This document shows positions 1-6,501 of a stretch of 7,913 bases of DNA, in pieces. Source of the stretch: an uncultured Pedobacter sp. Lineage in GTDB: Bacteria; Bacteroidota; Bacteroidia; Sphingobacteriales; Sphingobacteriaceae. The notes under the pieces are model-generated. The model searched no databases. It saw only the letters and a program-made list of their open reading frames with translations, and was not told where the DNA came from. How positions within the stretch are numbered: position 1 is the stretch's first letter; every line of letters begins with the position of its first letter. The stretch spans positions 1 through 7,913 of the forward strand of contig CAMLDJ010000257.1 in the NCBI GenBank assembly GCA_946478755.1, read 5' to 3'. The position numbers and the translations under genes were made by a program.

Positions 1-817
1 TCTGGTAAAGGGCCTCAAAGTTGTTTTTGTTATTGGCCGCATTAAAGTTGTCAACAAAGTTACCATACAAGCGGGTATTGTAAGTAGCAGGGCTCTCTAT
101 CAGCTTTTTTGAAGCCGTGAGCGCCTCTTCCAGGTAGGTATCTGTTCCGTATTCCTTAGTTTGCAGACAAGCTTTAGCCAAAAGACCTAATGCCGCTTTT
201 TTTGACGGCCGTCCTGCCTCTGCTGCGGTCGGCAAATGCTCAACTGCAAAACGCAGATCAGGAATGATCGCTTTTTCATAGATTTCCAGCTGTGGGGTAC
301 GGATTGCCTCTGTATTTGCGGCTACCGTTTCTTTTAAGGTTAAAGGGCATGGACCAAATTGCTCTACCAGATGGAAATAATACAGCGCGCGCAGAAAATA
401 AGCCTGGGCAACCAGTTCGTTCTTCTCCTGATCGCTGCTAAAGTCCTGCACCTGGTCTGCCCGGCCAATAACGATATTGCAGTAATTGATACCATCGTAG
501 GCACCGTTCCAGTAATCTTTGGCCATATCGATAGACATGGCGCCACCAGACGCGTATTTCATGTAGTTCTGGTTGTTGTTCGAGTTTAAATCAGACGTCC
601 AGGTGTCTGTTCCCCCTTCTGTAACCAGCAATAAGTTGCGGCCATAAAAGTATCTTGGAAGGTCAAAATAGCAAGTGTTAACCAGCTTGCTGAAGCCTGC
701 TTTTGTGGCAGCCACCTTATCAACCGTCACACCCGAAGGGTTCACCTCGTCGAGGGAGCAGGAGCCCATGAAAAGCCCAAGGCTGAACATAGTGATCAAT
801 ATATGCTTTAGTTTCAT
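1..817 (-). CDS. SusD/RagB-family nutrient-binding surface lipoprotein (3' part missing)
   Basis: This is the N-terminal 272 codons of a SusD-like protein; the gene continues past the left edge (full family members are about 450-650 aa). Such proteins sit on the outer face of the outer membrane as a lid on the SusC channel and capture glycans or other nutrients. A short lipoprotein signal peptide ends in MGSC with the lipidated Cys at residue 20. SLDE follows, acidic residues of the kind that direct surface export in Bacteroidota. The TPR-like scaffold is visible as FLRALYYFHLVEQFG at 141-155, which matches the family signature, and as KKAALGLLAKACL around 206-218. The ATG start lies 11 bases after the stop of the SusC gene, so the two are co-transcribed. 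The spacer is A/T rich with no strong Shine-Dalgarno. The ligand cannot be inferred. Confidence 0.95.
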   Translation of the reverse strand, partial: MKLKHILITMFSLGLFMGSCSLDEVNPSGVTVDKVAATKAGFSKLVNTCYFDLPRYFYGRNLLLVTEGGTDTWTSDLNSNNNQNYMKYASGGAMSIDMAKDYWNGAYDGINYCNIVIGRADQVQDFSSDQEKNELVAQAYFLRALYYFHLVEQFGPCPLTLKETVAANTEAIRTPQLEIYEKAIIPDLRFAVEHLPTAAEAGRPSKKAALGLLAKACLQTKEYGTDTYLEEALTASKKLIESPATYNTRLYGNFVDNFNAANNKNNFEALYQ

Positions 818-828
818 GTCTTTAAAAA

Positions 829-3800
829 TTAAAATGTTACGTTAAGACCAAATACAAACTGCTTGGTTAATGGGAAATTGTCTGAGCCGTTAGCTTCCGG
901 ATCCTGATACTTCAGGTATTTGCTTTTAGCGAAGATGAACGGATTGCCGGCAGTAGCATAAAAGCGCAGTTTTTGCATAGAGAACCTGCTCAGCACACTT
1001 TGTGGTAGCGTGTATCCCAGTGTAATGTTCCTGATCTTGAAATAAGAGCCGTCTACATATTTTAATGCGTCGAAACCGATGTACCCGCTGGTTGAGGAAT
1101 GAAGTCCCGGTCTCGGCAGATAGGCAGCAGGATTTTCAGGTGTCCAGTAATCGATGTCGTCCGGGCTGTTGCCTACGCTTGTAGTAGGATTGTAACGGGT
1201 AATCAAATTACTGGAAAGCATTTGTCCCCAGCGCGCGGTCAGGAATATGCTCGCATCGAAGTTTTTATATTTAAAATTGTTTTGTAAGCCACCTGTCCAG
1301 TCCGGAACTGCAGAACCCAGCACCACTTTATCATTGGCACTGTAAGCATGGGTACCATCAGCTTTAAACGAGCCATCTGTCGCCAGCTTAATGTCGCCCG
1401 GTTTGGAATTATATTTAGCAGCTTCAGCAGCTTCATTTTCCTGCCATATACCCAGGTACTTATAATCAAAAAACGTCTCAACCGGCCGGCCCATAAAAAG
1501 ACCACTGGATATCAGGTCCTTATTTCCAGGAAGGGAAACGATTTTTTCTCTGTTCGCAGCAAAAGTTAATGCGGTGCTCCAGGAGAAATTTTCGCGGTTT
1601 ATGTTACGTGTATTGATCAGAATTTCCAGGCCTTTGTTGTTGGTGGCGCCAATATTTTGCCACATGCTAAATGGTGCGCCCCAGGATCCGCCCAGGGAAG
1701 CCGGCATGTTGCGAAGATACAAGAGGTCCTTGGTGTCGGTATTGTACCAATCGACCGTCAGATTGATGATGCCTTTATAAAACTCGGCATCCAGGCCAAT
1801 ATTGGTATTGTAAGATTTCTCCCATCCAAGATCTGCATTGGCCAGTTGCTGGTTCAGAATAAATGCCGGACCGAGCGTGCTTTCACCAAAGCCAACGGGT
1901 TTCGGCGCATTGAAGCCACCAGCCTGCGTACCATAAGCGCCTACCCCTCCCGAGTTACCGGTTACGCCATATCCTACCCGCAATTTCAGACTTGAAACCG
2001 TTTCAACTCCTTTAAAGAAATCTTCATCACTGATTCTCCAGGCAAGGGCACCTGCAGGGAATACATCCCATTTGTTGCCTTCGGACAGACGCGAAACGCC
2101 ATCCCAGCGGTTAGATAGCGACAACAGGTATTTGCCTTTGTAGTTGTAATTGATCCTGCCGACATAAGACATCGACTGGTTGCGGACATAGGATGACCTG
2201 GTTACCGATGTAGTAGCACCGCTAAGGTTGTAAAAAGAATACGAGTCGAGATCAAAGCCTGATCCACCGGCATAAGCCTGCTCATACTGATTTTTAGCCC
2301 ATGAGGTTACGCCGGTAAGATTGAAGTGATGATCATTGTGGATGTTAAACTCATAACTTAAAATGTTTTCCCAACGGTAATTGAAATCTCTGTCGTTAAT
2401 GATTACCGCTGCCGGCACCTTAAAGCCTGCCTCTGGATTGGCGATAGACTGGGTACCGAAATATTTACCATTTCTGGCTGAACCCAATGCCGTTCCGATT
2501 ACAGAGCGGTAGGATAAACCTTTTATCGGAGTGATTTCCAGGAATGCGTTTCCAGCGAAATAGGTTTTCAGTGTATTGTTTGCATACTGGTCTTTGATCT
2601 GATCTGATAATGGATTGGTAACCCCATTAACAGGAATGTGGTTGATCTCGCCGTTTGCATCAAAAGCATCGCCCAACGGCAAAAAGGTAAGGCTGTTTCC
2701 AAAAATATTCTGGGCAGCCTGATCATTATCCGTATAGGTTAGCTGTAGATTAGTTCCTACCTTAAAATACTTAGATAAAGTATGGTCGATGTTTGCCCTT
2801 ACTGCATATTTTTTGTACTGGTCGTTTTCGATCAATCCCTGTTCGTCATTGTAGTTCAAGGATAAATAGGCATTGGTTTTTTCCGTTCCGCCGTTAACCG
2901 CAACACTATAGTTCTGCTGCATCCCGTCGCGCAGCGAAAGGTCTACCCAGTCAACCCATTTACCAGCCTCATAAGCGGCCAATTGCGCCGGGTTGGTAAA
3001 AATGTTGTTCATAAATTCGGGGTAGTTACCGTGCTCGCCTCGATAGGCCTCACGTTTTAATTGCAGATAGCTATCGCCCGTTAGTCCGTGTGGATATTTT
3101 GGAAAACCGTTATAGCCGAAAAACGAATCAAAACTGATGGTTGATTTTCCTGCTTTTCCTTTTTTAGTGGTGATGATCACTACCCCGTTTGAACCGGCAG
3201 ACCCGTAAATTGCGGTAGATGAGGCATCTTTTAACACGTCAACGGATTCAATATCATTCGGGTTGAGGCTTGAATAATCTCCTGCAATACCATCAATGAT
3301 GTATAGCGGCGTATTGTCTCCATAAATAGAACGATTACCTCTTAATGCAATATTTACGTTCGAGCCCGCTTTGCCTGATGATTTTACAATGTCCATACCC
3401 GATACTTTTCCTTGCAGGGCATCCATTACATTGGCTGTTGGGGTTAGCACTATATCTTCTGCTTTTACCGAGGATACGGCACCCGTAAGGTCACGCTTTT
3501 TTACCGTCCCGTAACCTACTACCACTACTTCATCCAGGTTGGAAGTTTCCTCCTCAAGCACCACTGCTATGGTCGTTTTACCTGCGGCGGAGATTTCCTG
3601 AGATTTGTACCCTAACATACTGAACGCGAGCACTTCGTTTCCTGCTGGCAGGTTTAACCTGAAAACTCCGTTTCCATCTGTCGACGTACCGGTTGAGGTA
3701 CCTTTAATTCTTACACTGACGCCCGGCAATGGCTGCCCTTTGCTGTCTTTAACCGTTCCGGTAACATTTGCCAGTGGAGCAACCATGCCGCTCCTGTCGG

Positions 3801-3927
3801 CCGCTTGGATATTAGATGCTCCAGCAAAGCCTGATATGGGTAAAAAAAGTGCCATGATCAAAGGCGCCCATGCTTCCTTTAATCGCTTGCTTTTAAAAAG
3901 CGTTTTTTGTTTCCTACTTCTGCTCAT
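829..3927 (-). CDS. SusC/RagA-family TonB-dependent outer-membrane transporter
   Basis: This is a 1032-aa TonB-linked outer-membrane channel, normal in length, that imports the ligand held by its SusD partner using TonB-ExbBD energy. From the N-terminus it has a long basic n-region and hydrophobic core forming a signal peptide (to about residue 36-43), then a CarboxypepD_reg-like beta-sandwich (about 54-126, with GTVKDSKGQPLPGVSV). A TonB box follows (LDEVVVVGYG, 131-140), then the plug domain (about 145-255, with DVLKDASSTAIYGSAG), a beta-barrel, and a C-terminal LNVTF ending in Phe as expected for barrel insertion. There is no STN domain, so no direct FecR-type signalling is indicated. I chose the ATG at 3927; a TTG one codon upstream (3930) would add a single residue and is less likely. 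The usual family motif reads YGSRGANG, but here it is YGSAGSNG. The SusD gene follows after 11 bases. Substrate unknown. Confidence 0.97.
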   Translation of the reverse strand: MSRSRKQKTLFKSKRLKEAWAPLIMALFLPISGFAGASNIQAADRSGMVAPLANVTGTVKDSKGQPLPGVSVRIKGTSTGTSTDGNGVFRLNLPAGNEVLAFSMLGYKSQEISAAGKTTIAVVLEEETSNLDEVVVVGYGTVKKRDLTGAVSSVKAEDIVLTPTANVMDALQGKVSGMDIVKSSGKAGSNVNIALRGNRSIYGDNTPLYIIDGIAGDYSSLNPNDIESVDVLKDASSTAIYGSAGSNGVVIITTKKGKAGKSTISFDSFFGYNGFPKYPHGLTGDSYLQLKREAYRGEHGNYPEFMNNIFTNPAQLAAYEAGKWVDWVDLSLRDGMQQNYSVAVNGGTEKTNAYLSLNYNDEQGLIENDQYKKYAVRANIDHTLSKYFKVGTNLQLTYTDNDQAAQNIFGNSLTFLPLGDAFDANGEINHIPVNGVTNPLSDQIKDQYANNTLKTYFAGNAFLEITPIKGLSYRSVIGTALGSARNGKYFGTQSIANPEAGFKVPAAVIINDRDFNYRWENILSYEFNIHNDHHFNLTGVTSWAKNQYEQAYAGGSGFDLDSYSFYNLSGATTSVTRSSYVRNQSMSYVGRINYNYKGKYLLSLSNRWDGVSRLSEGNKWDVFPAGALAWRISDEDFFKGVETVSSLKLRVGYGVTGNSGGVGAYGTQAGGFNAPKPVGFGESTLGPAFILNQQLANADLGWEKSYNTNIGLDAEFYKGIINLTVDWYNTDTKDLLYLRNMPASLGGSWGAPFSMWQNIGATNNKGLEILINTRNINRENFSWSTALTFAANREKIVSLPGNKDLISSGLFMGRPVETFFDYKYLGIWQENEAAEAAKYNSKPGDIKLATDGSFKADGTHAYSANDKVVLGSAVPDWTGGLQNNFKYKNFDASIFLTARWGQMLSSNLITRYNPTTSVGNSPDDIDYWTPENPAAYLPRPGLHSSTSGYIGFDALKYVDGSYFKIRNITLGYTLPQSVLSRFSMQKLRFYATAGNPFIFAKSKYLKYQDPEANGSDNFPLTKQFVFGLNVTF

Positions 3928-4026
3928 CAATTCGTTCGTGATTTGGTTGATTCTGTTGTTTAATTAATAATAGAGCGTGGATTTCTGATATCTAACCAGA
4001 AAGATGACAATGACTTCGCATGATTT

Positions 4027-4057
4027 GCCCGGTTAAACCGGCCGGGTTAGCCGTTAA
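4027..4057. repeat. CCGG-rich palindrome cluster in the predicted susC leader
   Basis: The sequence ccggttaaaccgg at 4029-4041 is a perfect inverted repeat around a single central base. It overlaps a second near-palindrome, aaccggccgggtt (4036-4048). Read on the minus strand, the segment also shows three related words in tandem: TTAACGG, CTAACCCGG and TTTAACCGG. An 8-base word, gcccggtt, at 4027-4034 recurs exactly at 4112-4119, just upstream of the predicted -7 element. The cluster could be a regulator binding site or an RNA hairpin in the leader. No regulator is assigned. Confidence 0.45.
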
Positions 4058-4097
4058 GCTTGTCTAAGTTTATAAAATTCTGGTTGCTGATCCGGGG

Positions 4098-4105
4098 CAA
4101 ATATA
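4098..4105 (-). promoter_or_regulatory. Probable -7 promoter element of the susCD operon
   Basis: Read on the minus strand this is TATATTTG, an exact match to the Bacteroidota -7 consensus TAnnTTTG. It is the only such match on that strand between the two divergent genes. The -33 element is weak: a TTG at 4132-4130 lies 24 bases upstream, somewhat more than the usual spacing of about 19-21. Transcription would begin near 4090. The start site is inferred. Confidence 0.55.
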
Positions 4106-4235
4106 GCCGCGGCCCGGTTTTTTAGTTTCCAACATCTTACCAAAAAAACATAGTATGTTATCATTTGAAGTAACAAAACGGATAGATAGTCCATCGAGGG
4201 CAATGGTTGTCAAAGCGTACTTCACATTAGATTGC

Positions 4236-4243
4236 TATCTTAG
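4236..4243 (+). promoter_or_regulatory. Possible -7 promoter element of the histidine kinase gene
   Basis: TATCTTAG resembles the Bacteroidota -7 element TAnnTTTG with one mismatch. A TTGT at 4207-4210 is a candidate -33 element, but its 25-base spacing is longer than ideal. A start near 4250 would leave a leader of about 20 bases containing the Shine-Dalgarno, which is a sensible layout. Confidence 0.35.
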
Positions 4244-4258
4244 CAGCGATCAAAATCC

Positions 4259-4263
4259 AGGAG
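4259..4263 (+). promoter_or_regulatory. Strong Shine-Dalgarno for the histidine kinase gene
   Basis: AGGAG lies 7 bases before the ATG at 4271. It fixes the kinase start and argues against the overlapping frame that opens at 4155. Such a clear Shine-Dalgarno is uncommon in Bacteroidota and is not seen before the other genes here. Confidence 0.65.
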
Positions 4264-4270
4264 TATTCTC

Positions 4271-5539
4271 ATGCAAGAAATATCCGAAAAAAAGTTTGAC
4301 CGAATCGCCTTCGCCGAAAAGTCGTTCGTCAAAGTAATGAACCTTGTCTGCCTCATCAGTGCAATACTTGCCTTATTATCCGCGCTTGTTGGAAGGGATT
4401 CCAATGCTTATGTCATTAGTCTGATTTCGCTTGCCGGCATCTTTATGATGTCACTGCTGTTTAACCTCAATTCAAAAATATCGGTGACGAGATATTTTGT
4501 CCCAATGGCAACAACGGCATGGATCGTATATATGTGTATTGCATTTGGAGCTGAGCTTGGCACGCAGAACTATCTGGTCATCGCCCTTGTAGCGCTGTCT
4601 ATTTTCTCGAAGAACAAGCGCTACAGTGCAACCAGCATCCTGGTTATTGTGATCATGGCTGTATTCATCAATGTCTATCAGCGGTATCAGGCTCCGATCT
4701 TTCCCTTACCACAAGCAGTAGATTTCCTTTTCGCGGTCAACGTCTTTACGCCCTTGTTCATCATTTCGCTGATTTGCTGGAACGTACTGAAAGATTCCAC
4801 TAAATCACAGGCGATCATCGAACAGCAAAAGCAGGAGCTCGCAGATTCTAACCAGTTTAAGGATAAAGTGCTGTCGATTATCGGTCACGATATGCGTTCC
4901 CCGTTTAACAGTGTAAAAGGACTGATTCACCTGCTGGAAAATGAGCTGCTTACCAAGGAGGAAAAAGACACCCTGCTAAAGGAGCTAAATGCTGATATCG
5001 AGCTGTCTCTGCAAACACTGGATAACATCTTAAGCTGGGCATCCCAAGCTTACTATGGCACTATCCTGAACACAAAAGCAAACAGGGAACGCTTAGATAT
5101 GCATGCACTTGTACAACATACCATATCTTCATTTAGTTATCTGGCAAAACAAAAAGACATCGGACTGATCAATTCGATCTCTCCGTCAAGCCAGGTTTTG
5201 GGCGACAAAGAACAGATAACCTTTGTACTCCGGAACCTTACCAGCAATGCTTTGAAGTTTAGCCATATGGGCCATCGCATCACCTACAATGCCATGCAGG
5301 ACAATGGCAAGCTGATCCTCTCTGTTAGTGATCAGGGAGGAGGGATGACGAAGGATATGCTTTCTTCCTTATTTCAGATCAGTACCCGTTTTTCAAAAGA
5401 GGGGACAGCAAAGGAAAAAGGAAGTGGTCTGGGACTCATCTTTTGCAAGGAGTTTATTTCCAATAATGGTGGTGAGCTGTGGATCGAGAGTGAACCGGAT
5501 CAGGGAACGACCGTATATTTTTCCCTGCACCGTAACTAG
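4271..5539 (+). CDS. Membrane sensor histidine kinase, six-helix type, no adjacent response regulator
   Basis: A 422-aa inner-membrane sensor kinase that should autophosphorylate on His and pass phosphate to a response regulator not encoded here. The N-terminal half has about six hydrophobic segments (roughly 19-40, 46-66, 75-94, 99-113, 120-137, 150-172) with very short loops, so it has no large periplasmic sensor domain and probably senses within the membrane. A short helical linker (175-195) leads to the HisKA domain with the phospho-acceptor H206 in GHDMRSP. The HATPase_c domain shows the N box (RNLTSNALKFS, Asn322 and Asn326), the G1 box (DQGGGM, 354-359) and the G2 box (GSGLGL, 384-389), so the catalytic core looks intact. 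The start is set by AGGAG 7 bases upstream. The gene is divergent from the susCD pair and separated by a hairpin from the next operon, so it is probably transcribed alone. The signal and partner are unknown. Confidence 0.95.
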   Translation: MQEISEKKFDRIAFAEKSFVKVMNLVCLISAILALLSALVGRDSNAYVISLISLAGIFMMSLLFNLNSKISVTRYFVPMATTAWIVYMCIAFGAELGTQNYLVIALVALSIFSKNKRYSATSILVIVIMAVFINVYQRYQAPIFPLPQAVDFLFAVNVFTPLFIISLICWNVLKDSTKSQAIIEQQKQELADSNQFKDKVLSIIGHDMRSPFNSVKGLIHLLENELLTKEEKDTLLKELNADIELSLQTLDNILSWASQAYYGTILNTKANRERLDMHALVQHTISSFSYLAKQKDIGLINSISPSSQVLGDKEQITFVLRNLTSNALKFSHMGHRITYNAMQDNGKLILSVSDQGGGMTKDMLSSLFQISTRFSKEGTAKEKGSGLGLIFCKEFISNNGGELWIESEPDQGTTVYFSLHRN

Positions 5540-5597
5540 TTGCCCCCTACTTCTCAATTTTACAGGTTAAAATCGAATGAAGCAGTGACTGAATTCG

Positions 5598-5670
5598 AAT
5601 AATCGGCTCCACTAAACCGAAAATAAACGATGAAATAATCTTTGTTTATTTTCGGTTTTCTTCGATTATT
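5598..5670. repeat. Long interrupted inverted repeat: kinase terminator and/or operator of the DeoR operon
   Basis: The inner arms are perfect 15-base complements, aaaccgaaaataaac at 5614-5628 and its reverse complement at 5644-5658, around a 15-base loop. An outer pair, aataatcg at 5598-5605 and cgattatt at 5663-5670, adds 8 more pairs across a small internal loop. It starts 58 bases after the kinase stop and ends 63 bases before the DeoR start. The arms are mostly A/T with one CCG/CGG block, and the right arm runs into a short T tract. This fits a bidirectional terminator, but an AT-rich symmetric site just upstream of a DeoR-family gene also fits an autoregulatory operator. The inverted repeat is seen directly; the role is inferred. 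Confidence 0.6.
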
Positions 5671-5733
5671 AATTTATTTTGTTTTACTTTTAGCCTAACC
5701 AAATAGAAAACAAAAATATTTTATAAGAAGATC

Positions 5734-6498
5734 ATGCTCGCCAATCAACGAAAAGATAAGATACTGGAGCTGCTAAAAGAAGATGGATCAGCCAAAGTTG
5801 TAAACCTGGCTAAGCTTTTTAAAGTCACCGAAGTAACCATCCGCCAGGATCTGGAAAAACTGGAAAAAGAGGGCCTCGTACTTAGGGAACATGGAGGTGC
5901 GTTTTTGAAAAACATGGAGAACCAGGTTCGCAATTTTTCCCTAAGCCATCAGGACAACCTGGACAAGAAAGAATTAATTGCCAATAAGTGTCTGGAATTT
6001 ATAGAAGCTGGTGATACCATCATTCTCGATTCCGGATCGACCACAACGGAGATTGCAAAAAAGCTAAAGGGAATTAAAAATTTAACGGTCATTACCAACG
6101 CCTTGAATATTGCTTTAATGCTGGGTGTGGAGCCAGGCATAGAAGTGATCATGACGGGTGGCGAATTTAAGCCTCCTACCTTATCGCTGACCGGACAAAA
6201 AGCGGCTGATTTTTTCACCGGATTAAATGTACATAAGCTGTTTCTGGCAACTGCAGGGCTGTCGCTGAAAGCTGGTTTAACTTACCCCAGTATCAGCGAC
6301 CTGGTGGTGAAGATGGCGATGATCAATGCAGCAGAAACTACCTATCTGGTTGCCGATTCGACCAAAATTGGCAAAAGCTCTTTGGCTAGTCTCGGGGCAT
6401 TGTCCCTAATCGATTACATCATTACTGATGCGGGGATCCAGGAAAAATACAAGAACTTATTAAACGAAAACGAAATAGAGCTGATTATAGCAGATTAA
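5734..6498 (+). CDS. DeoR/GlpR-family transcriptional repressor of a sugar catabolic operon
   Basis: A 254-aa cytoplasmic regulator of standard family length. The N-terminal winged helix-turn-helix spans about residues 5-57, with recognition helix TEVTIRQDLEKLEKEG (32-47) and the family hallmark REHGGA (51-56). The C-terminal DeoRC sensor domain shows LDSGSTTTE (98-106), TNALNIA (121-127), TGGEF (141-145) and ADSTKIG (207-213). In this family the DxGSTT loop holds a phosphorylated sugar intermediate that relieves repression. The ATG start has only a weak purine run (AGAAG, 5725-5729) before it. The isomerase gene begins 3 bases after the stop, so the pair is almost certainly one transcript, and the regulator probably controls its own operon, perhaps through the inverted repeat upstream. 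The specific effector is not evident. Confidence 0.95.
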   Translation: MLANQRKDKILELLKEDGSAKVVNLAKLFKVTEVTIRQDLEKLEKEGLVLREHGGAFLKNMENQVRNFSLSHQDNLDKKELIANKCLEFIEAGDTIILDSGSTTTEIAKKLKGIKNLTVITNALNIALMLGVEPGIEVIMTGGEFKPPTLSLTGQKAADFFTGLNVHKLFLATAGLSLKAGLTYPSISDLVVKMAMINAAETTYLVADSTKIGKSSLASLGALSLIDYIITDAGIQEKYKNLLNENEIELIIAD

Positions 6499-6501
6499 CT
6501 G

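Larger units (their letters stand above)
3928..4270. other. Divergent intergenic region between susC-like and histidine kinase genes
   Basis: These 343 bases separate the divergently read SusC-like and kinase genes and hold no convincing gene. They contain a TAnnTTTG-type promoter for the minus strand, CCGG-rich inverted and direct repeats, a weaker plus-strand promoter and the kinase ribosome binding site. If the minus-strand promoter call is right, the susC mRNA has a leader of roughly 160 bases. That leaves room for leader or small-RNA control, but no riboswitch family was recognised. Confidence 0.7.

Noticed and set aside
359..589. Short open frames on both strands inside the SusD-like gene region
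   Set aside because: They are out of frame with the SusD reading frame, which is clear throughout 1-817 with lipobox and family signature.
3928..3930. TTG as the SusC start, one codon before the ATG
   Set aside because: The directly following ATG is the more probable start, and the choice changes only one residue of the signal peptide.
3605..3967. A 120-codon plus-strand frame antisense to the 5' end of the SusC gene, with hydrophobic stretches
   Set aside because: It is the complement of a strongly supported coding region (signal peptide and CarboxypepD_reg domain), and the hydrophobicity arises from that. No ribosome binding site was seen.
4155..4337. A 60-codon plus-strand open frame overlapping the kinase start
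   Set aside because: It overlaps the kinase gene in another frame, has no ribosome binding site, a low-complexity Ser/Lys-rich end and no recognisable domain. The AGGAG at 4259 serves the kinase ATG.
5673..5692. Possible -7 elements for the DeoR operon (TATTTTG at 5675-5681, TACTTTTA at 5685-5692)
   Set aside because: Each departs from TAnnTTTG and neither has a well-placed -33 element. The whole stretch is T-rich, so such words arise by chance. A promoter must exist nearby, but I cannot place it.
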